Shown here in pieces: positions 1 through 7,956 of a DNA stretch of 64,000 nt. The DNA lies in NCBI RefSeq assembly GCF_014705715.1, contig NZ_JACXLC010000001.1:1904457-1968456 (forward strand), given 5' to 3'. The translations under genes and the position numbers were made by a program. The notes below the pieces were generated by a model, which was not told the origin of the DNA, did no database searches, and saw nothing but the letters and a program-made list of their open reading frames with translations. Position 1 is the first letter of the stretch; each line of letters starts with the position of its first letter. This stretch comes from Erythrobacter rubeus (GTDB taxonomy: Bacteria; Pseudomonadota; Alphaproteobacteria; Sphingomonadales; Sphingomonadaceae).

Positions 1-181
1 CCAGGATCCCGAAGAGGGCATCGCGAACATTCGATCCGACGTCTACATGCGGATGTGGCAGCTGTTCAAAGAGAACGACATCGAAATCCCGTTCCCGCAA
101 CGCGATCTCAACCTGCGCGCGAGCGAGCAGATGGACCGCCTGATCTCAGCCCTGGCGGATCGCGAAACCAAGGCGAGCTGA
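1..181 (+). CDS. MscS-family mechanosensitive channel, C-terminal end (partial)
   Basis: Only the last 59 codons are in the window, reading in frame from base 2 to a TGA at 179-181. The segment contains an acidic helix with RSDVYMRMWQLF, followed by IEIPFPQRDLNLR. That 'IPFPQRD' stretch is the typical end of the cytoplasmic C-terminal domain of small-conductance mechanosensitive channels, where the gene product would sit in the inner membrane and release solutes on hypo-osmotic shock. The pore and membrane segments lie outside the window, so the subtype cannot be given. It is followed after 79 bases by cobA on the same strand. Confidence 0.75.
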   Translation, partial: QDPEEGIANIRSDVYMRMWQLFKENDIEIPFPQRDLNLRASEQMDRLISALADRETKAS

Positions 182-260
182 TCCACCGCGAAAGCTTTCC
201 TAACGCACTGCAAATCCATTCTCGCTGGTGTTGCCGCGCGCTCCTCGCCATCTCGTCACC

Positions 261-1019
261 ATGAGCAAGCATGGAACAATCTATCTCGTGGGCGCTGGCC
301 CGGGCGATCCCGATCTGCTGACCCTCCGCGCCGCGCGTCTGATCGAGAGCGCCGAAATCATCGTTCACGATGGACTGGTAAGTAAGGATATCCTCGCGCT
401 CGCATCGCCGGATGCCCGGCTGATTTCGGTCGCCAAGCAGCGCTCGAAGCACACGCTTCCGCAGGACCAGATCAACGCGCTGCTCATCCGCGAAGCGCTC
501 ACCGGACAAGACATCGTTCGCCTTAAGGGCGGTGACCCGCTGATCTTCGGGCGCGGCGGCGAAGAAGCCGAAGACGCGAAGGCTGCCGGTCTCCGGGTCG
601 AGATCGTTCCTGGCATCTCCGCCGCCAATGGCGCAGCCGCCGCATCGCATATCGCGCTCACCCACCGCAACGCATCGAGCATCGTCAGCTTCGTCGCTGG
701 CCAGTGCAAAGGGTTGTCTGACCAGGATTGGTCCGGGCTGGCCGGCAAGGGCCGCACTTTGGTGATCTATATGGGCGTAAAGACCGCGCCGCAGATCGCG
801 GAGAAATTGATGGCCGACGGTCTGGCCCCGGAGGTCCCGCTCGCCGTGATCGAGAACGGCGCGCGCCCGGAAATGCGCGTGGTGCGGGGGATGCTTGCCG
901 GGCTGCCGGACCTCGTAATGCAGCACGCGATCAAGAGCCCCGCGCTCATCGTGATCGGCGAGGTCACCGCTCGTGACGATATCGCCCTTGGCAAGATCGC
1001 AGCGGAGGTTGCGCAATGA
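261..1019 (+). CDS. cobA: Uroporphyrinogen-III C-methyltransferase
   Basis: Makes precorrin-2 from uroporphyrinogen III using two S-adenosylmethionines, the first step toward siroheme (and B12). The 252-residue protein has the family's N-terminal glycine loop GAGPGDPDLLT and the KGGDPLIFGRG motif, and matches single-domain SUMT enzymes in length (no CysG-type fusion). I chose ATG 261 because the protein homology begins right there (MSKHGTIYLVGAGPG); the upstream in-frame start at 228 adds 11 unrelated residues. The stop overlaps the next gene by 4 bases (ATGA). Its position at the head of a sulfite reductase operon says its product is used for the siroheme of CysI. Confidence 0.93.
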   Translation: MSKHGTIYLVGAGPGDPDLLTLRAARLIESAEIIVHDGLVSKDILALASPDARLISVAKQRSKHTLPQDQINALLIREALTGQDIVRLKGGDPLIFGRGGEEAEDAKAAGLRVEIVPGISAANGAAAASHIALTHRNASSIVSFVAGQCKGLSDQDWSGLAGKGRTLVIYMGVKTAPQIAEKLMADGLAPEVPLAVIENGARPEMRVVRGMLAGLPDLVMQHAIKSPALIVIGEVTARDDIALGKIAAEVAQ

Positions 1020-1315
1020 AAATACTCACCGGAAACGATCTCAAGACCGGCGCTGTCGTCTGGTGGACCGGCAATGACTGGTCGATCTATGTCGACGATG
1101 CAGTCGATGTGGGCGATCAGGCCGAAGAGATCATGGCCCGCGAAGAAGCCGCGCGACGGGTCAATGTGCCCTACTCGCTCGATGCCGAGCGCGAGGATGA
1201 CGGCAAGGTCAGGCCCGCACACATAAAGGACCGCGTGCGTGCGCTAGGGCCCACTGTGCGACCCGATCTGACACTCAAACCCCAATCCCCCGAAGCGATC
1301 GACTGGGTAATCTGA
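1016..1315 (+). CDS. DUF2849 domain-containing protein of the sulfite reductase operon
   Basis: A 99-residue soluble protein with no signal peptide or cysteines. It begins MKILTGNDLKTGAVVWWTG and has an acidic middle followed by DVGDQAEEIM, the pattern of the DUF2849 family, which in alphaproteobacteria sits between cobA and cysI. Its biochemical role is unknown to me. It overlaps cobA by 4 bases and shares one base with the start of cysI, so the three are almost certainly co-translated. The context suggests an accessory or regulatory part in sulfite reduction, which is an inference. Confidence 0.8.
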   Translation: MKILTGNDLKTGAVVWWTGNDWSIYVDDAVDVGDQAEEIMAREEAARRVNVPYSLDAEREDDGKVRPAHIKDRVRALGPTVRPDLTLKPQSPEAIDWVI

Positions 1316-2949
1316 TGTATAAGTACGATAATTATGACCAGCAGATGGTCGACGCCCGCGTCGAGGAATTCCGCGGCCAGGCGAAACGGCGGCTCGAAGG
1401 CAAGCTGACCGAAGACCAGTTCAAGCCGCTGCGGTTGATGAACGGGCTTTACTTACAACTCCACGCCTACATGCTGCGGGTCGCCATTCCCTATGGCACG
1501 CTGAACAGCGCGCAGATGAGCGCGCTTGGCGACATCGCGGACAAATATGATCGCGGGTACGGGCATTTCACCACCCGCCAGAACATCCAGTACAACTGGA
1601 TCAAACTGGAAGACGCCGCCGACATCCTTGCCGACCTGTCCAAGGTCGAAATGCACGCCATTCAGACCAGCGGGAATTGCATCCGCAACATCTCGTCGGA
1701 CCACTTCGCGGGTGCCACGCACGATGAACTCGTCGATCCGCGCCCCTATGCCGAGCTGCTGCGCCAGTGGTCGAGCTTCCACCCGGAATTCACCTACTTG
1801 CCGCGCAAGTTCAAGATCGCCGTGATCGCTGCGGAGAAAGACCGCGCAGCGATGCGGCTTCACGATATCGGCATTCAGATTGTGAAAAATGACGCAGGCG
1901 AGATCGGTGCGCGCTTTTTCGTGGGTGGCGGTATGGGCCGCACGCCGATGATCGCGCCGATGATCCGCGATTTCGTGCCGCTCGATCAGCTGGTGACCTA
2001 TGCCGAAGGGTGCCTGCGCGTTTACAACCGCTACGGTCGCCGCGACAACAAGTACAAGGCGCGCATCAAGATCCTCGTCCACGAACTCGGTGCGGAGGAG
2101 TACACCCGGCAGGTCGAAGAAGAGTTCGCTCATTTGCTCGATCAGGGAGTCGAACCGCCCAGACCCGAACTGGAGCGGCTGAAACCGTTCTTCGCCGATC
2201 CGCCTTTCGAGGACGGTCCGAAAACGGTCGACCGCTCCGATCCCGATTTCGCATTATGGGTCGATCGCAACACGCACCGGCACAAGCATGACAGCTATGT
2301 CAGCGCAGTCATCTCGCTAAAGCCCGTCGGCGGCATTCCCGGCGATGCTACGGGTGAACAAATCCGCACGATGGCGAGGCTCGCCAAGCAGTACAGCTTC
2401 GACGAATTGCGGGTGATGCACACGCAGAACATCGTCCTTCCGCATGTGAAAATCGCCGATCTCCACGCGCTCTGGACCGAGCTGGATGCAGCCGAGCTGG
2501 GCGCGCCCAATCTCGACACGATCGAGGACATTATCGCATGTCCCGGTCTCGATTATTGCGCGCTCGCCAATGCCCGCTCGATCCCTCTTGCCCAGCGCAT
2601 TTCGGAGCGATTCGACAAATCCGGCAAGACTGCCGAGCTTGGCGAATTGAAGCTGAAAATCTCGGGCTGCATCAACGCCTGCGGGCATCACCATGCCGGC
2701 CATATCGGCATCCTCGGCGTCGATAAGAAGGGCAAGGAAAACTACCAGCTGTCCCTCGGCGGCAGCGAGGCGGAGGATGTCAGCCTTGCCAAGATCACCG
2801 GCCCCGGTTTCGACGAAGACGGTGTGATCGAAGCGGTCGAGACCGTGACCGACGTCTACATCGCACAGCGCGAAGACGGGGAGCGGTTCCTCGACACCTA
2901 TCGCCGCATCGGCATGTCCCCATTCAAGGAGGCGCTTTATGGGAAATGA
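1315..2949 (+). CDS. cysI: Assimilatory sulfite (nitrite/sulfite) reductase hemoprotein
   Basis: Six-electron reduction of sulfite to sulfide on a coupled siroheme-[4Fe-4S] centre. The 544-residue protein has the two-repeat nitrite/sulfite reductase architecture. The cluster ligands are visible as C-x5-C (Cys409 and Cys415, in CPGLDYC) and C-x3-C (Cys452 and Cys456, in CINAC). The region YGHFTTRQNIQ near residue 82 is the usual siroheme-pocket signature. No flavoprotein CysJ gene is adjacent, so the electron donor (ferredoxin, or another reductase) is not encoded here. A 2Fe-2S ferredoxin gene lies at 37221-37538, but a link is speculative. The gene overlaps the DUF934 gene downstream by 11 bases. 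Confidence 0.93.
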   Translation: MYKYDNYDQQMVDARVEEFRGQAKRRLEGKLTEDQFKPLRLMNGLYLQLHAYMLRVAIPYGTLNSAQMSALGDIADKYDRGYGHFTTRQNIQYNWIKLEDAADILADLSKVEMHAIQTSGNCIRNISSDHFAGATHDELVDPRPYAELLRQWSSFHPEFTYLPRKFKIAVIAAEKDRAAMRLHDIGIQIVKNDAGEIGARFFVGGGMGRTPMIAPMIRDFVPLDQLVTYAEGCLRVYNRYGRRDNKYKARIKILVHELGAEEYTRQVEEEFAHLLDQGVEPPRPELERLKPFFADPPFEDGPKTVDRSDPDFALWVDRNTHRHKHDSYVSAVISLKPVGGIPGDATGEQIRTMARLAKQYSFDELRVMHTQNIVLPHVKIADLHALWTELDAAELGAPNLDTIEDIIACPGLDYCALANARSIPLAQRISERFDKSGKTAELGELKLKISGCINACGHHHAGHIGILGVDKKGKENYQLSLGGSEAEDVSLAKITGPGFDEDGVIEAVETVTDVYIAQREDGERFLDTYRRIGMSPFKEALYGK

Positions 2950-3415
2950 CTCGTTCGACAGCGAAGCAGGCTCGCTCGGCGTATCGCCTGACGAGGTACA
3001 GTTTCGTTTCCGCGACGACGAAGTGGCCGACCACGGCACCGTCACCGTCGATGCGTGCTGCGACCAGACCAACGCAACAGCCGTGCGGATCGAACCCGGC
3101 GACGATGCGCGCGCTCTGCTGCCCTTCCTCGACCGGCTTGCATTGGTCGAAGTCAACTTTCCGACCTTCGGCGATGGCCGCGGCTATTCGGCCGCGCGAA
3201 TCTTACGCGAAGCCGGATATACCGGCGAATTGCGCGCGGTGGGTGACGTCCTGATCGATCAGCTTTCGCACATGCGTCGCTGCGGTTTCGATGCATTCGC
3301 GCCGGACAAGCGGCTCGATGAAGAGGACGCCGTCAAGGCATTCGCGACCTGGGACAACGTCTATCAGAGCGCTGCCGATGGCCGCAAAACCATTCAGGAA
3401 TTACGCCATGAATAA
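2939..3415 (+). CDS. DUF934 domain-containing protein, sulfite reduction accessory
   Basis: A 158-residue soluble protein. The C-terminal two-thirds carry the DUF934 pattern: VEVNFPTFGDGRGYSAARIL followed by RAVGDVLIDQLSHMRRCGFDAF. The family is found almost only beside cysI and cysH in proteobacteria and is described loosely as an oxidoreductase or accessory factor of sulfite reduction; no reaction is established that I know of. ATG 2939 lies inside the end of cysI, and the stop overlaps the start of cysH by 8 bases, which fits tight translational coupling. The first 45 or so residues are acidic and less recognisable. Confidence 0.85.
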   Translation: MGNDSFDSEAGSLGVSPDEVQFRFRDDEVADHGTVTVDACCDQTNATAVRIEPGDDARALLPFLDRLALVEVNFPTFGDGRGYSAARILREAGYTGELRAVGDVLIDQLSHMRRCGFDAFAPDKRLDEEDAVKAFATWDNVYQSAADGRKTIQELRHE

Positions 3416-4205
3416 GCCGGAAAGCTCCGCTCCTTTCAATCAGCACGAGGCGCTGGACCGCGCGATCGACCGTATCGACACCAGCCCACGCTTTTCGGAT
3501 CACGACGCCGTTCGCCTGAACCGGATGTTCCGCGGCAGCTCGACGGCTGAAATGCTCGAGGGCGTCATCAAGGGCAATCTCGCAGGAGATGTCGCCGTCG
3601 TGTCCAGCTTCGGCGCTGAAAGCGTGGTGCTGCTGCGCCTTATCGCTCAGGTCGATTCCAGCGTGCCCGTACTGTTCCTCGATACCGGCAAGCATTTCGC
3701 CGAGACGCTGCGTTACCGCGACGAAGTCGTAGAGCGGCTTGGCCTTACCAATTTGCAAGTACTCACGCCGGATGCCGCCGAAGTCATCGCGAAAGATGAA
3801 AGCGGCCTGCGCTGGTCATACGATCCGGACGGGTGCTGTGAGATTCGCAAGGTGAAACCGCTGGCCAAGGCGCTGGCGCAGTTCGATGCGAGCTTTACCG
3901 GGCGCAAGGCGTTCCAGTCGGAAACGCGCGCGAACCTGCCGCGCTTCGAAGTCGACACTTCGGACGAGCAGGGCCGGTTGAAGATAAATCCACTGATCGA
4001 CTGGTCGGCTAGCGATGTGCAGGCCTATCTCGAAGAGCACGACCTGCCGCGTCATCCGCTCGTCGCGCAGGGGTTTCCCTCGATCGGCTGCGAGCCCTGC
4101 ACCAACAAGGTCGCCGATGGCGAGGATCCCCGCTCAGGCCGCTGGAAGGGCTGGGACAAGACCGAATGCGGCATCCACAAGCCCGGCGAAGAGCCGTTCC
4201 TCTAA
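3408..4205 (+). CDS. cysH: Adenylyl-sulfate (APS-type) reductase, thioredoxin-dependent
   Basis: Reduces activated sulfate to sulfite for assimilation. The 265-residue protein has the PAPS-reductase fold, with SSFGAESVVLLRL near the N-terminus. The cysteine set marks it as the iron-sulfur APS-reductase branch: Cys143-Cys144 (CCEIRKV), Cys228 and Cys231 (CEPC), which bind [4Fe-4S] in characterised enzymes, and the catalytic Cys254 in ECGIH. E. coli-type PAPS reductases lack the first four cysteines. So no PAPS (and no CysC) need be used by this operon. ATG 3408 was chosen because homology starts there; the longer in-frame extension overlaps DUF934 entirely. Confidence 0.93.
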   Translation: MNKPESSAPFNQHEALDRAIDRIDTSPRFSDHDAVRLNRMFRGSSTAEMLEGVIKGNLAGDVAVVSSFGAESVVLLRLIAQVDSSVPVLFLDTGKHFAETLRYRDEVVERLGLTNLQVLTPDAAEVIAKDESGLRWSYDPDGCCEIRKVKPLAKALAQFDASFTGRKAFQSETRANLPRFEVDTSDEQGRLKINPLIDWSASDVQAYLEEHDLPRHPLVAQGFPSIGCEPCTNKVADGEDPRSGRWKGWDKTECGIHKPGEEPFL

Positions 4206-4212
4206 GACAAAA

Positions 4213-4241
4213 GCGCCGCCCCGATATCGCCGAGGCGGCGC
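4213..4241 (-). terminator. Rho-independent terminator between convergent genes
   Basis: A GC-rich stem of 8 bp (GCGCCGCC at 4213-4220 with GGCGGCGC at 4234-4241) around a 13-base loop. On the minus strand it is followed by TTTTGTCTTA, a good U-tract for ending the 4273-4695 lipoprotein transcript. On the plus strand the tail is weaker, but the hairpin could still help end the cys operon. Confidence 0.7.
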
Positions 4242-4272
4242 CTGTCATTTGGTTCTCAGAGCCTCAGCCGTA

Positions 4273-4695
4273 TCAGGCTGTTTCCTCGTCGGTAACGCGC
4301 TCGACGGTTGATGTTTCGCCATCATCCGGGTCGGTCGAGGTCCAGACACCCTCTGCATTCACCTCTTCGGCGTAGCATTTCATTTCCGCTTCATCGTCGT
4401 CCTTTGAACAGAATTCGTTGGGCGATCTCTGTTCGTACGTGCCGGTCGTTACCTCGCCATCTTGATCGGTGGCAGTGAAAGTTCCGTCTTCCGCGAGTTC
4501 CTCGATGATGACGTCGCCATCGGCCTGAGTGATGCGGAAAGTGCCATGCGATGGCCCGCCATCGGCAGCGGTGGTTTCGGCCACGGCTTCCGTTTTGTCG
4601 ACAGCCGCAGCGTCGGCGGCCACGGTCTCTTCGGTTTCGGCAGGCGAGCAGGCGGCAACAGCGGCAAGCGCCGCCAACAGTGCGATATTTCTCAT
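4273..4695 (-). CDS. Small acidic lipoprotein of unknown function
   Basis: A 140-residue protein. The N-terminus MRNIALLAALAAVAAC is a lipoprotein signal with a lipobox ending at Cys16, so it is probably anchored to the outer membrane or periplasmic face of the inner membrane. The mature part starts with a Glu/Ala-rich linker, then a segment of short beta-like strands (GTFRITQADGDVIIEEL) resembling small periplasmic beta domains. I recognise no family. It stands alone between the terminator at 4213 and the SDR gene, whose transcript starts elsewhere. A GGGGGAA-like ribosome site precedes the ATG. Confidence 0.65.
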   Translation of the reverse strand: MRNIALLAALAAVAACSPAETEETVAADAAAVDKTEAVAETTAADGGPSHGTFRITQADGDVIIEELAEDGTFTATDQDGEVTTGTYEQRSPNEFCSKDDDEAEMKCYAEEVNAEGVWTSTDPDDGETSTVERVTDEETA

Positions 4696-4801
4696 GGAAT
4701 TCCCCCAAGCATAACCGGACCGGCAAAGCTCGCACGGTCCGAAAGTTATGCGACCCGCTGAGGGTATAGTCGCAAGGCTGCCCGCGTCAAAGCGGGATCA
4801 C

Positions 4802-5713
4802 CTAGAGCCAACCCTGTGCCTTGTACCATTCAGCGGTCATTTTGAGGCCGTCTTCGCCCGACCATACGGCCTGCCACAGCGAAATCGGCGGGGCCTTCTT
4901 CATGTCGCACACCCAATCGGGATGCAGCATGTAGCCGACACGGTCAGGGGTCAGCTTTGCCTTTGGCCCGCGAATGGCCTGATCCGCTTTCGCTGCAAAT
5001 TGCAGGACTCCCGCTGGAAGCTTGGGCGCGATCGCATTCGGATTGCCCACCGCCTCGGCAATCATCTTGCCGAGTTCGGAATGCTCGTAGCCGAATGCAT
5101 TGTCGTCCCACGGTTCGAAGATCTTTCCGGTGACCTTGTGGCTGGACGGAACAAGCGCGATCAGCAGCCGCGCCAGATCCTCGACATGGATGATCGAAGT
5201 GCGGCCTTCCGGCGGGACCGGCACGATCCCGTACTTTGCCGTGCGAAACAGCTCGAACATGTCCGTGTCGCGGGGCCCGTAAACAGCAGGCGGACGCACG
5301 ATGGTCCAGTCGAGCTCGCTCGCCTTGACCAGCTCCTCCGCGCGCGCCTTCGATCCGCCATAGGCGGAGAGATCGGGTTCGCGGGCAGAAAGCGAAGAGA
5401 CGAACACAAATCGCTGCACGCCTTCCGCCTTCGCAGCGGCGATCATGTTGGCGGTGCCGGTAACATTTGCTGCTTCGAACCGCACCGGATTGGGCGTGTT
5501 GGTCAGACCTGCAATGTGGATCACAGCATCGGTGCCCCGGATGAGGTCTCGAAGGGTGCTCTCCTGGTCGAGAGTGCCCTTGATCCACATCACCCCCGCG
5601 CGCTCCGCCTTTGGTGAACGCGTCAGAGCGCGCGCGTCCAGCCGCTTCTGCCGCGCGGCATCCATGACTGCACCGCCAACGAAACCCGTCGCCCCGGTAA
5701 CCGCGATGCTCAT
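4802..5713 (-). CDS. Atypical SDR / NAD(P)-dependent epimerase-like protein
   Basis: A 303-residue Rossmann protein with the atypical-SDR glycine motif GATGFVGG at residues 7-14, a conserved AVIHIAGLTN strand-turn and the catalytic-type YGGSK motif. It resembles the NDUFA9-like and nucleoside-diphosphate-sugar epimerase groups. The substrate cannot be read from sequence. Its start codon overlaps the stop of proB by 4 bases (ATGA), so it is the last gene of an obgE-proB-SDR operon; that link looks like shared expression and does not suggest a role in proline synthesis. Confidence 0.8.
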   Translation of the reverse strand: MSIAVTGATGFVGGAVMDAARQKRLDARALTRSPKAERAGVMWIKGTLDQESTLRDLIRGTDAVIHIAGLTNTPNPVRFEAANVTGTANMIAAAKAEGVQRFVFVSSLSAREPDLSAYGGSKARAEELVKASELDWTIVRPPAVYGPRDTDMFELFRTAKYGIVPVPPEGRTSIIHVEDLARLLIALVPSSHKVTGKIFEPWDDNAFGYEHSELGKMIAEAVGNPNAIAPKLPAGVLQFAAKADQAIRGPKAKLTPDRVGYMLHPDWVCDMKKAPPISLWQAVWSGEDGLKMTAEWYKAQGWL

Positions 5714-6831
5714 GACCGCACCATATGATCGCGGTGCACCACTGCGGCGCGCGGGACGTATCCCAGCTGCGCTTCCTGTTCACCTTCGCGCATACCCATT
5801 ATGGCTCGGCATTCCTCCGCGTTATACTCGACCAAACCCTGCCCCAATCTTTCCCCATCAGGACCATCGATCTGTACGAGGTCGCCGCGCTGAAAATCAC
5901 CCTCGACCCGCGTCACTCCCGCTGCAAGCAGGCTTGCCCCGCGCGCAAGCGCAGATACGCAACCGGCATCTACGGTCAAAGCCCCCTCGCACGCCAAACG
6001 CCCTCCCAGCCATGCCTTGCGTGCGCTGTCCGAGCGGACCGGCAAGAACACCGTGCCGCGATTGGCCGCGACTGCGCTCGCGATCGGCGGCAGGCGAGTG
6101 CCGTTGACGATTGCGAGCATGATCCCTGCGCGCCCGGCAATCTTCGCTGCCTCGAGCTTCGAGGCCATCCCGCCCGACCCGATACCCGAAGACGAGCCGG
6201 TATCTGCCATCGCCAGTATTTCGGGCGTCACGCCCTCGACCCGCTCGATCAAAACCGCGCCTTCCTGATCCGGGGGCCGATCAAACAGTCCGTCGACATC
6301 GGATAGCAGCAATACCGCATCGGCCCGCGCTGCCTGCGCCACCCGCGCCGCGAGCCGGTCATTATCGCCGAAGCGGATTTCCTCTGTTGCCACGCTGTCA
6401 TTCTCGTTCACGACCGGAACCGCACCGGTTTCGAGCAAGCGCTCGATCGTGGCGGCCGCATTGAGATACCGCCGCCGATCTTCGAGATCGCCAAGCGTCA
6501 CGAGCATTTGGGCCGCCAAGAGATCGTGCTCGCCCAGCGCCTCTGCCCAAAGCTGCGCCAGAGCGACCTGTCCCACCGAAGCGGCGGCCTGCGCATCGGC
6601 AAGGCTTGCGCGCCCGCCTTTCGGCAAGTCCAGCCGTGCAGCGCCCAGCGCGATCGCCCCTGAGCTGACAACGATAATCTCTGTGCCCCGCTCTCGCAGT
6701 TCTGCCAGATCGCGGGCGAGCGACTTCAGCCGATCCGAAGCGGGCTTGCCGTCTTCCACCAGCAGCGCGCTGCCGATCTTGACGACCAGCCGGCGTGCCG
6801 AGCCCAAGTCACTGATAGCCTGAATGCGCAT
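5710..6831 (-). CDS. proB: Glutamate 5-kinase
   Basis: Phosphorylates L-glutamate to gamma-glutamyl phosphate, the first step of proline synthesis, and is usually feedback-inhibited by proline. The 373-residue protein has an amino-acid kinase domain (VVKIGSALLV near the start, IIVVSSGAIALG, VVNENDSVATEE) and a C-terminal PUA domain from about residue 275. ATG 6831 is preferred over an upstream start because it lies 4 bases after the obgE stop and begins at the conserved region. proA is not in the window; proC is at 12326-13138. Confidence 0.93.
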   Translation of the reverse strand: MRIQAISDLGSARRLVVKIGSALLVEDGKPASDRLKSLARDLAELRERGTEIIVVSSGAIALGAARLDLPKGGRASLADAQAAASVGQVALAQLWAEALGEHDLLAAQMLVTLGDLEDRRRYLNAAATIERLLETGAVPVVNENDSVATEEIRFGDNDRLAARVAQAARADAVLLLSDVDGLFDRPPDQEGAVLIERVEGVTPEILAMADTGSSSGIGSGGMASKLEAAKIAGRAGIMLAIVNGTRLPPIASAVAANRGTVFLPVRSDSARKAWLGGRLACEGALTVDAGCVSALARGASLLAAGVTRVEGDFQRGDLVQIDGPDGERLGQGLVEYNAEECRAIMGMREGEQEAQLGYVPRAAVVHRDHMVRS

Positions 6832-6835
6832 CGCG

Positions 6836-7894
6836 TCAGATGGGCGACCACTCGCCATCGGCCTCATCTTCGCTTTCGAGTTCGGCGGCGTTCGTTTCGG
6901 TCGACGTTTGGTCGGGCAGATAGCCGAGCACCGCGTCGAGCAAATCCTCGATCCCTTCGCCAGTGGCGCCCGACACGTTGAACACCTTGTCCGCGCCAGC
7001 TGCGATGAGTTCGTCAGCGAAGGCCTGCCCCAATTCCTTGTCGGCGAGGTCCATCTTGTTGAGCGCGACCAGCTGAGGTTTGTCAGCCAGCCCTTCGCCG
7101 TACGCCTCCAGCTCCGCGAGCACCGTGCGCATTGCTTCTGCCGGATCCTCGCCGGCGATATCGATCAGATGGATCAGCACGCGGCAACGCTCGATATGAC
7201 CAAGGAAACGGTCGCCGATCCCCGCGCCGTCAGCCGCCCCTTCGATCAGGCCGGGAATATCGGCCAGCACGAATTCGCGGCCCTTGTGCCGCACCACGCC
7301 AAGCTTGGGAATGAGCGTGGTGAAGGCATAGTGCCCGACCTTCGCACCGGCATTCGAAACCGCGTTGATGAAGGTCGACTTGCCGGCATTGGGCAGCCCG
7401 AGCAGCCCGACATCGGCAAGCAATTTCAGCCGCAGCCAGACCCACATTTCCTCACCCGGTTCGCCCGGCTGATGCTGGCGCGGCGCGCGATTTGTCGAGC
7501 TTTTGTAGGACGCGTTGCCGCGCCCGCCCATGCCGCCTTCGAGGAAGGTCACTTGCTGGCCGACTTCGGTGAAATCGGCGAGCACCTCTTCCTTGTCCTC
7601 GGACAATACCTGCGTGCCAACCGGAACCTCGATGACGAGATCGGGTGCGCCCGCACCAGTCTGGTTGCGGCCCTGCCCGTGATTGCCGCGTTTCGCCTTG
7701 AAATGCTGGGCGTAGCGAAAGTCGATGAGGGTGTTCAGGCCCTGCACCGCTTCAAAGATGATATCGCCGCCTTTCCCGCCATTGCCGCCATCCGGGCCGC
7801 CAAACTCGACGTACTTTTCACGGCGAAAGCTAACCGCGCCCGGCCCGCCCGCACCCGATTTGAGATAGATTTTGGCCTGATCGAGAAAATGCAT
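6836..7894 (-). CDS. obgE: Obg-family GTPase
   Basis: Essential GTPase linked to late 50S ribosome assembly and stress signalling. The 352-residue protein has the glycine-rich Obg domain at the N-terminus (MHFLDQAKIYLKSGAGGPG and repeated GGxGG turns to about residue 158), then the G domain with GLPNAGKST (G1), DIPGLIEGA (G3) and NKMD (G4), and a short acidic tail. ATG 7894 has an AGGTGG ribosome site; the GTG three codons upstream is less likely. It is the first gene of a set with proB and the SDR gene. Confidence 0.95.
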   Translation of the reverse strand: MHFLDQAKIYLKSGAGGPGAVSFRREKYVEFGGPDGGNGGKGGDIIFEAVQGLNTLIDFRYAQHFKAKRGNHGQGRNQTGAGAPDLVIEVPVGTQVLSEDKEEVLADFTEVGQQVTFLEGGMGGRGNASYKSSTNRAPRQHQPGEPGEEMWVWLRLKLLADVGLLGLPNAGKSTFINAVSNAGAKVGHYAFTTLIPKLGVVRHKGREFVLADIPGLIEGAADGAGIGDRFLGHIERCRVLIHLIDIAGEDPAEAMRTVLAELEAYGEGLADKPQLVALNKMDLADKELGQAFADELIAAGADKVFNVSGATGEGIEDLLDAVLGYLPDQTSTETNAAELESEDEADGEWSPI

Positions 7895-7956
7895 GGCTTC
7901 CACCTATGCATTTTCCTGAAAAAAGCGAGAGTTCTTGGACTACCGCACGGAGTTTG

